NCBI RefSeq assembly: GCF_000942395.1
Contig: NZ_LN812102.1
Coordinates: forward strand, 155,358 to 219,357
DNA from: Risungbinella massiliensis
Lineage (GTDB): Bacteria > Bacillota > Bacilli > Thermoactinomycetales > Thermoactinomycetaceae
Direction: 5' to 3'
DNA: 64,000 bases
Part shown: positions 24,739 through 32,984 of the stretch, one piece after another
Layout of the letters: every line of letters starts with the position of its first letter
How positions within the stretch are numbered: the stretch's first letter is position 1
Position numbers and translations under genes: made by a program
The notes under the pieces: generated by a model
Told to the model about the DNA's origin: nothing
Database searches by the model: none
What the model saw: only the letters and a program-made list of their open reading frames with translations

Positions 24739-26149
24739 TCCATCCCATATCACCATCGTAGGGGGTGGATTAACAGGTCTATCGGCAGCCTTTTATCTCC
24801 ACCGAGAGATTCAAGAGCGGAACCTTCCTATTACCATTACCTTATTAGAAGCGAGTGAGCGAGTTGGCGGAAAGATCCAGACAACTCATACTCACGGGTT
24901 TACCATAGAAGGTGGACCTGATTCCTGGTTGGAGCGAAAAGGATACGCAACACAATTAGCAATCGATCTCGGACTGGAAAAAGATTTAGTAAACAATTCG
25001 GTCGGTCAATCGTATATACTTCGTCAAGATCGTCTTTATCCGATTCCATCAGGTTCTGTAATGGGAATCCCTACGAAGTGGCAAGCTGTGTTGGAATCTG
25101 AACTCGTTTCCGAAAAAGGAAAGAAACGTGCTGGAGCGGAGCTATTTCGATCGGTACGCTCTTCTAAATCTGATCAATCAGTCAGGAACTTTTTCCAAGA
25201 CCGATTTGGCAGAGAATGGGTAGATCAAGTGATGGAACCGCTTCTGTCTGGGGTATATGGAAATGATATTGAACAACTAAGTCTTCGTTCCACTTTTCCA
25301 CAATATGAAGGATTATTAGAGCAATACGGCAGTCTCATTACGGCAATGCGCCAAACTCGAACTAAATCCGCTGGAACAGTTACATCCAAAGGAATGTTTC
25401 AGACTTTACGGAGTGGATTAGAAAGTCTTGTCCATCAGTTAGAAGACGTATTACCAACTGGGTTAATCCAAAAAAATGCAGCTGTTGACTCTGTCATACG
25501 AACAGCTGGACATTACCGGATCTTTTTACAAGATGGTCGAGCATTTGATACGGACCAGATTTTGTTTACGACTTCTCATCCTGTTACACAGAAAGTCTTG
25601 GGACGATATATAGAGCTTCCGTCTTTACAACATGCTAGTCCCTCATCTGTTGCAACAGTAGCTCTTGGTTTCGACACCAAGAATGTGCAGATTGAGCTTC
25701 CTGGAACTGGTTTTGTGATCCCACGGAAAGAAGGATACCGGATCACAGCATGTACTTGGTTGCATAAAAAATGGCCGCATACTACCCCTGAGGGAAAAGT
25801 ATTGTTACGTTGTTTTGTTGGCCGATCTGGAGATGACCTATTGGCTAGTCGATCGGAAGACGAGATCATTCAAATTGCATTGGAAGAATTAGCCCGTGTC
25901 CAATCTCTACAGATTAACGGTGAACCTGAGATTGCTGTGGTAGAGAAGCTACTAAATTCTCGTCCTCCTTATGAAGTAGGACACCAAGAATGGCTTCAAG
26001 ATACTCGGAATCGTTTAAGTAACGTACTTCCCGATATATATTTAGCTGGATCTTTTTATGAGGGAATTGGGTTACCAGATTGTATCCAACAAGGAAAAAA
26101 GGCAGTATCTGAAATAATAGAGTCACTCTGTTTAAAGGTACTTCATTAA
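24728..26149 (+). CDS. hemY: Coproporphyrinogen III oxidase, HemY/CgoX type
   Basis: A 473-residue FAD enzyme. [15 protein letters not shown] is the FAD motif, followed by [14 protein letters not shown], and the C-terminus has [20 protein letters not shown]. The Gram-positive enzyme oxidises coproporphyrinogen III to coproporphyrin III before iron insertion. It starts with GTG (or the adjoining TTG) inside the end of hemH, after GGGGTGAT. ChdC/HemQ, needed for the last step, is not in the window. The operon ends at a hairpin. Confidence 0.94.
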   Translation: MLTDPSHITIVGGGLTGLSAAFYLHREIQERNLPITITLLEASERVGGKIQTTHTHGFTIEGGPDSWLERKGYATQLAIDLGLEKDLVNNSVGQSYILRQDRLYPIPSGSVMGIPTKWQAVLESELVSEKGKKRAGAELFRSVRSSKSDQSVRNFFQDRFGREWVDQVMEPLLSGVYGNDIEQLSLRSTFPQYEGLLEQYGSLITAMRQTRTKSAGTVTSKGMFQTLRSGLESLVHQLEDVLPTGLIQKNAAVDSVIRTAGHYRIFLQDGRAFDTDQILFTTSHPVTQKVLGRYIELPSLQHASPSSVATVALGFDTKNVQIELPGTGFVIPRKEGYRITACTWLHKKWPHTTPEGKVLLRCFVGRSGDDLLASRSEDEIIQIALEELARVQSLQINGEPEIAVVEKLLNSRPPYEVGHQEWLQDTRNRLSNVLPDIYLAGSFYEGIGLPDCIQQGKKAVSEIIESLCLKVLH

Positions 26150-26153
26150 TCAT

Positions 26154-26191
26154 CACCACTAGATCTTCTTTCGAGGTCTAGTGGTTTTTTG
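26154..26191 (+). terminator. Terminator of the haem operon
   Basis: ACCACTAGA pairs with TCTAGTGGT and is followed by TTTTTT. Confidence 0.8.
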
Positions 26192-26311
26192 GTGTTATCG
26201 CTGGGAGTAGCTAATTCTGATATAGTGAAAAAGTTGATAGGGAATGAAACTTTATAATGCGGACCAAAATGGAGAGTTAGAAAGGTTCCATAAATCGAGG
26301 AGGTACGACTA

Positions 26312-26788
26312 TTGGGTAGATTAAAAGAGAGTGCACAGAGAGTACAAGAGAAACTTCAAGAGTTAGGGTATTCCAATCAGATCCTAGAGTTAGAAGAAAG
26401 CACCCGAACAGCTCAAGAAGCAGCAGATGCAATGGGCTGCGAGGTTGCACAAATTGCGAAGTCTATCATTTTCCGTTTAAAACACGCTAATAAGCCGTTG
26501 TTGGTAGTAGCAAGTGGAGCGAATCGAGTAAATGAAAAACAAATTGCCAATCAAATAGGAGATAAATTAGAAAAAGCAGATGCAAATTTCGTACGAGAGC
26601 GTACTGGGTTTGTAATAGGAGGTGTTGCGCCTCTAGGACATACGGAACCTATTTTAACCTTAATAGATGAAGACCTGTTTCAGTATGACGAACTATGGGC
26701 AGCAGCAGGCCATCCAAAAGCACTGTTTTCTTTAACACCAGAGGAACTAAAGAAAATGACCAGCGGAGCGGTTGTATCCATAAAGTAA
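26312..26788 (+). CDS. YbaK/EbsC-family aminoacyl-tRNA deacylase
   Basis: 158 residues. The YbaK fold is indicated by CEVAQIAKSIIFR (with the conserved Lys), LLVVASGANRVNEK and TGFVIGGVAPLGH. Members clear mischarged Cys-, Pro- or Ala-tRNA species. The start is TTG 26312 after GAGGAGGTAC. The gene is monocistronic and converges on a VOC gene, with a shared hairpin between them. Confidence 0.88.
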   Translation: MGRLKESAQRVQEKLQELGYSNQILELEESTRTAQEAADAMGCEVAQIAKSIIFRLKHANKPLLVVASGANRVNEKQIANQIGDKLEKADANFVRERTGFVIGGVAPLGHTEPILTLIDEDLFQYDELWAAAGHPKALFSLTPEELKKMTSGAVVSIK

Positions 26789-26815
26789 TGGATAGGTAAA
26801 CAAGGAAGTGAAATG

Positions 26816-26858
26816 ATAAAAAGCAATCAGTGGATGAATGATACTGATTGCTTTTTAT
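26816..26858. terminator. Bidirectional terminator
   Basis: AAAAAGCAATCAGT pairs with ACTGATTGCTTTTT, between convergent genes. Confidence 0.82.
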
Positions 26859-26872
26859 CATTGGAAAAAGGA

Positions 26873-27250
26873 CTAGTCCTTTTGTTTTTCTAGAAACTCT
26901 AATCGATTTCCAAATGGATCGTTCACAAAGAATCGATCAATCCCTTCTAGCAAATCATCACCGATTACTTGGATGCCTTGCTGTAGGAGTCGCTTTTTTA
27001 GCCCAGCTAAATTATCTAGGATAAATGCTGGGTGGGCTTTTTTGGCAGGAGAAAAGTCAGATTGTACTCCTATATGAATTTGTTGGGCTCCACATTGAAA
27101 CCAAACACCTCCACGACCTTGCAGGCTTTTCGGTTTTGGAACTTCTGGCAATCCTAATATTTTACCGAAAAATTTACGGGCCTCGGTTTCACATCCAGAA
27201 GGAGCTGCTAATTGTACATGATCTAAACCAACGAAATGATATATCACCAT
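26873..27250 (-). CDS. VOC/glyoxalase-family protein
   Basis: A 125-residue single VOC domain: FVGLDHVQLAAPSGCETEARKF at the start, QIHIGVQ in the middle and FVNDPFGNRLEFLE at the end, with the His and Glu expected of the metal site. Related proteins include glyoxalase I and fosfomycin-modifying enzymes; the substrate is unknown. ATG 27250 is five bases after AGGAG. Confidence 0.8.
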   Translation of the reverse strand: MVIYHFVGLDHVQLAAPSGCETEARKFFGKILGLPEVPKPKSLQGRGGVWFQCGAQQIHIGVQSDFSPAKKAHPAFILDNLAGLKKRLLQQGIQVIGDDLLEGIDRFFVNDPFGNRLEFLEKQKD

Positions 27251-27407
27251 CTTCACTCCTAAGTATCAATTGAGATGCTTGACTATATTATCTCATATTG
27301 AATAATTCCAGATAACAGTCAAGTAGTCGGATGGAAATGTATAAAACTATGTCATATTCGGATTTATGTTATTCAGATAATATTATATTGAAAAGAGGTG
27401 TTTCATT

Positions 27408-27819
27408 GATTTAGAAATTTGGACGAGCATATAAACAAGAGTGGTTCGGAACTATTCGAGGCGATATTTTAGCCGGTACCACCGTAGCTCTTGCGCTAAT
27501 TCTAGAAGCAATTGCATTTTTTATTATTGCTGGTGTCGATCCAATGGTTGGCTTATATGCATCTTTTTGTATTACAGTGGTAATTGCTTTTGTAGGCGGG
27601 AGACCTGATATGATCTTTGCTGCAACGGGTGCCATGGATCTCTTGAGATTACACTAGTAAAGGCACATGCCTAGATTATCTTCTTGCTGCAACAATGTTG
27701 ACTGGTATCATTCAATGGATACTTGGAACATTAAAGATTGGACGTTTTATGACGTTTATCCCTCATTTCGTTGCGGTTGGATCGTGAATGCGTTAGCCAT
27801 ACATAAATCTGCAATATAA
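27408..27819 (+). pseudogene. Decayed SulP-family anion transporter
   Basis: The frames read [20 protein letters not shown], then [38 protein letters not shown], stop; then in shifted frames YLLAATMLTGIIQWILGTLK, IGRFMTFIPHFVAVG and VNALAI. These are the ordered N-terminal helices of SulP sulphate/bicarbonate carriers. A TAG sits before the first recognisable residues, there are at least two frameshifts, and everything after helix 5 is missing. Confidence 0.8.
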
Positions 27820-27929
27820 ATCGTAGTTAATGCAAACAAAGATTTACCAAAATATAAAATTTTCTAATATAATTGATAAAAATATGCTATGATGAAAGAC
27901 CGATCCTAACATGTGGAAGGAGTACCGAA

Positions 27930-29123
27930 GTGGAGATGAATATCTTTTCTTCGCATTTTCGGAACCACTACTACGAGATTTTTTATGAGTTAAGAAGAGA
28001 GGATCCAATTCATTTATATCTATTACCTAATGGAAAAAGAGCCTGGATTATTTCCCGATATTATGACTGTCTGGAGATCTTACAAGACCCAATTCGTTTT
28101 CCAAAGGGAGGAAGAATGATAGTGGGAGAATCTGATTTTCTCCAAGAACTTATTGGGATCGACTCTAACAGTCTCTATATACAAAGCTTGTTTTTGAGAG
28201 AGGGATTTGAATCTCAACGATTAAAATATTGGATCAGAAGAGCTTTTGCTCCTAAATATTTAACTATGTTGATCAAAAGTCTGAATCAACATTTAACAAA
28301 GCTCCTTGAGAAGATGAAAATCGATCAAGAGATAGATTTATTGGAAGCGCTTGCAAAACCATTGTCTATATCTTTACTATGCGATCTGATAAGCATACCT
28401 GAACAATACCGCTCCCGTTTTGAAGTATGGTCTACCTACTTAGTGGGGGATGGAACGAGAACGGAGGAAGGGAAAAGGGCGATGAGAAATTTTCTTCTAT
28501 GTTTGCAACAACTCATAGAGCAGAAGCAAAAAAAACCAATCGATGATTATCTGAGCGAATTGATCCATGATGGTGCAAAAGAGTTACAGGCTCACGAGGT
28601 AATCGCGATTATTTTCAACTTAATCGTTACTAGTTATGAGACGATAGTAAGCCTTCTTACATGCTCCGTTGTAGCCTTACATGATTTCCCTAGTCAGAAG
28701 AGATTGCTTCAGGAACATAGACACCTAATAGATTCTGCTATAGAAGAATTTTTGCGATACTGTACACCTATCGTATTAACCCGAGATCGATGGGTATCTC
28801 GCAATCTTATATTTAGGGGGAAGACGCTTTATAGAGGAGACTATCTCTTTTTAGCGTTAGGTTCAGCAAATCGGGATGAGCAAGTGTTTCAAAATGCAAA
28901 CAAACTTTGGTTGTCACGTAATCCTAATCCGCATATAGCATTTGGTAAAGAAAAAAATTTCTGTGCGGGTGGCTCGTTTATTCGACTATTAATGAAGGAG
29001 GTATTACAACAACTATATCGAGAATTCCCAAGATTACGACTAGGAGTACGTAAAGAAAAATTGGTTTTACGACCTGGAACTTTTGTTCGATCCTATTCAG
29101 TTCTTCCAGTTATTTTAAAATAA
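27930..29123 (+). CDS. Divergent cytochrome P450
   Basis: 397 residues, P450 length. The K-helix EEFLR (ExxR) is intact and the haem-binding Cys is present in AFGKEKNFCAGGSF, but the usual FGxGxHxCxG has Glu for the second Gly and Asn for the His/Arg. The I-helix AGxET is replaced by TSYET. These changes at proton-delivery and haem-propionate positions suggest unusual chemistry or loss of monooxygenase activity. GTG 27930 has AAGGAG seven bases upstream. It is not close to the two P450 paralogues further on. Confidence 0.8.
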   Translation: MEMNIFSSHFRNHYYEIFYELRREDPIHLYLLPNGKRAWIISRYYDCLEILQDPIRFPKGGRMIVGESDFLQELIGIDSNSLYIQSLFLREGFESQRLKYWIRRAFAPKYLTMLIKSLNQHLTKLLEKMKIDQEIDLLEALAKPLSISLLCDLISIPEQYRSRFEVWSTYLVGDGTRTEEGKRAMRNFLLCLQQLIEQKQKKPIDDYLSELIHDGAKELQAHEVIAIIFNLIVTSYETIVSLLTCSVVALHDFPSQKRLLQEHRHLIDSAIEEFLRYCTPIVLTRDRWVSRNLIFRGKTLYRGDYLFLALGSANRDEQVFQNANKLWLSRNPNPHIAFGKEKNFCAGGSFIRLLMKEVLQQLYREFPRLRLGVRKEKLVLRPGTFVRSYSVLPVILK

Positions 29124-29185
29124 GGAATAAAAATAGTATAAGGTGTCCGATAGTCTGAAGGGATTTGGATGGGATTCAAAATAAA

Positions 29186-29199
29186 ATAACGTTACAAAA
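29186..29199 (+). repeat. ATAACGTTACAAAA motif, copy 1
   Basis: Single copy upstream of the broken VOC gene, close to a possible promoter (TTACAA, then TGGTAAT). Two more copies form the palindrome at 29853-29888. Confidence 0.5.
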
Positions 29200-29281
29200 T
29201 AAATGATAGAAAATGGTAATGTAGTTAAATCTAAAGGGAAAGAATGATTTTGAAAGGACTAGCAGGTAGGAGGATATAAAA

Positions 29282-29660
29282 ATGATAGGTGCAAGCCCGT
29301 TTGTGTATGTTGCAAATGTGAAAGAATCAATCGAAAACTATCAACGTATTTTTGGTGGAGAAATCAAAATCCTGAATGAGCATAACCGGAAAGATGCTGC
29401 ATGCTGAATTGCACCTCGGTAGTAGTCTCATTCATTTTTCTGATACATATGGGAGAATACCAACCAGTGAGAATGTGTGTATTATTTTGCAATTAGAGAG
29501 CGAAGAGGAGATCAGAAAAGTATATGATTCCTTGATTAAGGAAGGCGGAACAATCAAAGTTGAACTGGTTGATACGTTTTTCGATGCTTTACATGGGCAA
29601 GTAATCGATCAGAAAAAATTAATTGGATTCTCAATTGGTTTAAAAGAGCCTCCTAATTAA
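29282..29660 (+). pseudogene. VOC-family protein with one frameshift
   Basis: Frame 1 from ATG 29282 (ribosome site AGGAGG, then ATATAAAA) reads MIGASPFVYVANVKESIENY, then QRIFGGEIKILNEHNRK and stops at TGA. The next frame continues KMLHAELHLGSSLIHFSDTY and ends GFSIGLKEPPN. Together they make one PhnB-like VOC domain of about 126 residues. Removing one base from the GGAAAG run near 29391 restores the frame. Either a recent loss or a sequencing error. Confidence 0.8.
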
Positions 29661-29702
29661 GGTCTGACTAATTAAGGTCTGAAAGTAAAAGTATACTTAT
29701 TT

Positions 29703-29735
29703 CCAAAAAGCACTTTATTAGAGTGCTTTTTGTTT
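29703..29735 (+). terminator. Intrinsic terminator
   Basis: AAAAAGCACT pairs with AGTGCTTTTT; T-rich sequence follows. Confidence 0.75.
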
Positions 29736-29852
29736 TATTGACTAAAGTAGTTGTTTCGCATATTTTTAAGCAACAAAAGTACCAACCCTATATTAAGGAC
29801 AAAAATAGAGCTAAATAGGACGATTATAGAGGCTGTTTTTGTTTGTTTTCTC

Positions 29853-29888
29853 TATAACGTTACAAAAGAATTATTTTGTAACGTTATA
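29853..29888. repeat. Perfect palindrome built from two ATAACGTTACAAAA motifs
   Basis: TATAACGTTACAAAA (29853-29867), spacer GAATTA, and its exact reverse complement (29874-29888). It lies in an AT-rich, gene-free stretch (29740-30285) about 400 bp before nos. It resembles a tandem operator more than a terminator. Confidence 0.6.
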
Positions 29889-29956
29889 TAAGGTTTTTTT
29901 CTGTAGTATTTTGCCGTTTTTTCGTAAGTCTCATCTCTTTTTTGTCAGTTTCTCGC

Positions 29957-30051
<95 letters not shown>

Positions 30052-30285
30052 GCTAATTCCATAGTTTCTTTACGATTCGTTATTTAATACTTTTCCTTAT
30101 TAATAGTTTCACCCACCCCTTTCCCGATTATAGAATATTCATTCTATTACCCATAGTTCTTTGTCATAAATTATCTGAAAATTTATATTTTATTTGACTT
30201 TTCTTATTAAAGACAAGTACACTAAATCAAGAAACTTTTAATATCGAAGTATTTTCATTTGTAGTTTGGAGGAACACGGAAAATA

Positions 30286-31377
30286 ATGAATAAAAATATG
30301 TTGTTTTTAGAAGCGGCAAGTTTTATATATTCTTGCTATGATGAATTAGGAAAGGATTTGCATGAGACTCAACGAAGAGTTGAGGAAGTAAAAAAAGAAA
30401 TTGAAGCAACAGGACACTATGAACATACATATGAAGAGTTAGCACATGGGGCAAAAATGGCATGGCGAAACTCAAATCGTTGTATTGGACGATTATTTTG
30501 GAACCGGCTAGATGTATTTGATGCACGTGAACTCGATAATGCAGAAGACGTCTATCACTCTTTATTAGACCACATTCAATATGCAACAAATGACGGAGAG
30601 ATCCGACCATGCATAACTGTTTATAAACCAGAACAACAAAATGGACAAGTACCTGTTCGTATCTGGAATCATCAATTGGTTCGCTATGCAGGATATGAAA
30701 CAGATCAAGGAATTATTGGTGACTCCGCCTCAGTTGAATTTACGAAAGTTTGTTTGGAGTTGGGATGGCAAGGTGAAGGAACTCACTTCGATATTCTCCC
30801 CCTCGTAATTCAGATGAATGAAGGACAACCTCAATATTTTGATATCCCAAAAGATATGGTACTGGAGGTACCGATTCAACATCCTGAGTTAGATCTATTT
30901 CAAGACTTTCCAGTGAAATGGTATGCTGTTCCTATTATTTCGGAAATGCGCATGGAAATAGGCGGGATTAACTATGTAGCAGCTCCATTCAACGGATGGT
31001 ATATGGGTACCGAGATTGGAGCTAGAAACTTATCCGATGATAATCGTTATAATCTTTTACCGGTTGTAGCAAAGGAAATGGGTCTAGATACAAGCTCAAG
31101 CTCTTCTTTGTGGAAAGATAAAGCTTTAGTCGAACTAAATGTGGCTGTGTTGCATTCTTTCCGTAAGCTTGGAGTCACCATAGTAGACCATCATACTGCA
31201 GCTCAACAGTTCAAAGCATTTGAAAAAAATGAAGATAAATCTGGACGAGCCACTACAGGCGACTGGACATGGCTAATCCCACCAGTCTCCCCTGCTACTA
31301 CTCATATCTTCCACCGTGGATACGATAATAAAGATCAAAAACCAAACTACTATTATCAACCAGTTCCATACAAGTAG
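30286..31377 (+). CDS. nos: Bacterial nitric oxide synthase, oxygenase domain
   Basis: 363 residues, the length of the stand-alone Bacillus enzymes. [13 protein letters not shown] places the haem-ligating Cys at 66; [14 protein letters not shown] contains the substrate-binding Glu (about 243); [10 protein letters not shown] and GDWTWLIPP are the pterin/dimer region. It makes NO from L-arginine using electrons from general flavodoxin reductases, since no reductase domain is attached. In Bacillus, NO protects against oxidants and some antibiotics. Ribosome site TGGAGGAACACGG. Monocistronic. Confidence 0.95.
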   Translation: MNKNMLFLEAASFIYSCYDELGKDLHETQRRVEEVKKEIEATGHYEHTYEELAHGAKMAWRNSNRCIGRLFWNRLDVFDARELDNAEDVYHSLLDHIQYATNDGEIRPCITVYKPEQQNGQVPVRIWNHQLVRYAGYETDQGIIGDSASVEFTKVCLELGWQGEGTHFDILPLVIQMNEGQPQYFDIPKDMVLEVPIQHPELDLFQDFPVKWYAVPIISEMRMEIGGINYVAAPFNGWYMGTEIGARNLSDDNRYNLLPVVAKEMGLDTSSSSSLWKDKALVELNVAVLHSFRKLGVTIVDHHTAAQQFKAFEKNEDKSGRATTGDWTWLIPPVSPATTHIFHRGYDNKDQKPNYYYQPVPYK

Positions 31378-31378
31378 T

Positions 31379-31417
31379 AAAAAAGAGATCAGCTACTATT
31401 TGCTGATCTCTTTTTAA
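31379..31417. terminator. Terminator after nos
   Basis: AAAAAGAGATCAGC pairs with GCTGATCTCTTTTT around TACTATTT. Confidence 0.85.
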
Positions 31418-31448
31418 TGCAATGGAGAATTAATTTTTTTACACTGTA

Positions 31449-31589
31449 TTAATCTTTTGGTCTTTCAAAAATCAATTCATAATACCGTGGGTTCCCTCCT
31501 CTACTTGGCGCAAAGATTTGAACGAATCTCCATCCTTGACTTGCCTGTTCTGCTTAGAATCTAAGCGGATGAAGCTTATATTCAAACAT
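31449..31589 (-). pseudogene. DUF4177-like small gene with an in-frame stop
   Basis: From ATG 31589 (ribosome site AGAGAGGGATTTCAAT) the frame reads MFEYKLHPLRF, TAA, then AEQASQGWRFVQIFAPSRGG and NPRYYELIFERPKD. The second part matches the end of DUF4177 proteins (typically QGWRFV). Everything is in one frame, so a single base change at codon 12 (for example from CAA or GAA) explains the break; a short deletion is also possible, because the N-terminal half is brief. Confidence 0.65.
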
Positions 31590-31685
31590 ATTGAAATCCC
31601 TCTCTTTCTATCTTGTAGTGGCTTCTCTAAGACACCTGGTAGTTGAAATAATCAAATATAACAACTAGCTATAGAGAAATAGAGT

Positions 31686-32894
31686 TTAATATTTAACTGG
31701 TAATTCTGTAACTCCTCTTATTAAAATACCAGGACGGTACTTTATTTCTTCTACTGGTACAGCTAACTCTAAATTAGGCATTTTGTTAATCAGTGTTCGA
31801 AACACTATTTCTCCTTCTAATCTTGCTAGAGGTGCTCCCAAACAAACATGGATTCCATGCCCAAATGCCATATGTTTATTAGGAGTTCTCGAAATATCAA
31901 AGACATCTCCATTTGTGACAAGATTTTCATCTCGGTTAATCGATCCAAGTACTAAGAAGACCGTCTCCCCTTTGCTGATCTGTTCACCTCCAAGTACAAG
32001 ATCTTCTTTTGCCCATCTGGTAGTTGCTACCTCTACAGGGCTGTAGTACCGTAAAACCTCTTCGACTGCATTAGGAATCAAATCCGGATTTTCTTTTAAC
32101 TTCTCCCATTGCTCTCGGTTTTCCATAAAGGCTAAAACACCATTGCCAATGAGATTTACAGTAGTCTCATGTCCGGCGATGATAAGGAGAAAAATCATTG
32201 CGTATAATTCCTTCTCATTTAACTTATCTCCCTCCTCTTCTGCTCGGATCCAAGAAGCGATTAAATCATCACGGAGATCCCTTTTTCGCTCAGCTACTAA
32301 ATCTTTTATATAATCAAAAAACGCTTGGTAGTGAGGTTGTGCTTTCTGGATTGACTTAGGATCATTGAGAGCCTCTATAATGGTATTAGACCACATCTTA
32401 AACTGTTCATGGTCGTCACTTGGAACTCCTAGCATCTTAGCGATCACCAAAAATGGTAAGGGAAATGCAAAGTCTCGAATCAGGGAAAACTCTTTGGTTC
32501 CCCGTTTTTCGATTTGAGCTATTAATTTATTAGCTAATGCCTCAATTATTTCTTTGCGAGCTTTAATTGCTTGAGGGGTAAAAGACGGTTGTACTAATCT
32601 TCGGATTCGCGTATGATCTGGCGGATCAGTATTTAACATATGACTCATGATAATTTCCCGATAGTTATCGTGGTGTGCGTTTATAATGCTATTTTCAAGA
32701 AATACGTGAGGATCTTTAATAAAGCGAGGGTCCTTCACTACTTCTAAAGCGTGTTGGTAGGTAGTAACAAACCACGCTTGATTTCCATCTGGCATTTTTG
32801 CAGGATACACTGGTCTATTTTTACGAATTTGGGCATAGAAAAAATGGGCGTGTTTTTTGAATTCTGGCGAAAAGACGTTGAAAGTTGTCTTCAA
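31686..32894 (-). CDS. Cytochrome P450, CYP107-like (paralogue A)
   Basis: 402 residues. Canonical motifs: I-helix AGHETT, K-helix EEVLRYY, and haem loop FGHGIHVCLG, followed by APLARLEGEIVF. The family hydroxylates fatty acids, macrolides or small natural products using external redox partners; none is adjacent. TTG 32894 follows AAGGAG by eight bases. The protein is strikingly similar to the P450 at 39086-40294 (same length, shared stretches such as NAVEEVLRYYSPVE), so the two are recent duplicates. Substrate unknown. Confidence 0.9.
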   Translation of the reverse strand: MKTTFNVFSPEFKKHAHFFYAQIRKNRPVYPAKMPDGNQAWFVTTYQHALEVVKDPRFIKDPHVFLENSIINAHHDNYREIIMSHMLNTDPPDHTRIRRLVQPSFTPQAIKARKEIIEALANKLIAQIEKRGTKEFSLIRDFAFPLPFLVIAKMLGVPSDDHEQFKMWSNTIIEALNDPKSIQKAQPHYQAFFDYIKDLVAERKRDLRDDLIASWIRAEEEGDKLNEKELYAMIFLLIIAGHETTVNLIGNGVLAFMENREQWEKLKENPDLIPNAVEEVLRYYSPVEVATTRWAKEDLVLGGEQISKGETVFLVLGSINRDENLVTNGDVFDISRTPNKHMAFGHGIHVCLGAPLARLEGEIVFRTLINKMPNLELAVPVEEIKYRPGILIRGVTELPVKY

Positions 32895-32984
32895 TAAACT
32901 CGCTCCTTCTCTTTAAAAAAGAATATATTTACATTATAACTTAAGATCTTTATAACAATTAGGAATTTTCGTAAAGAAGATTTA

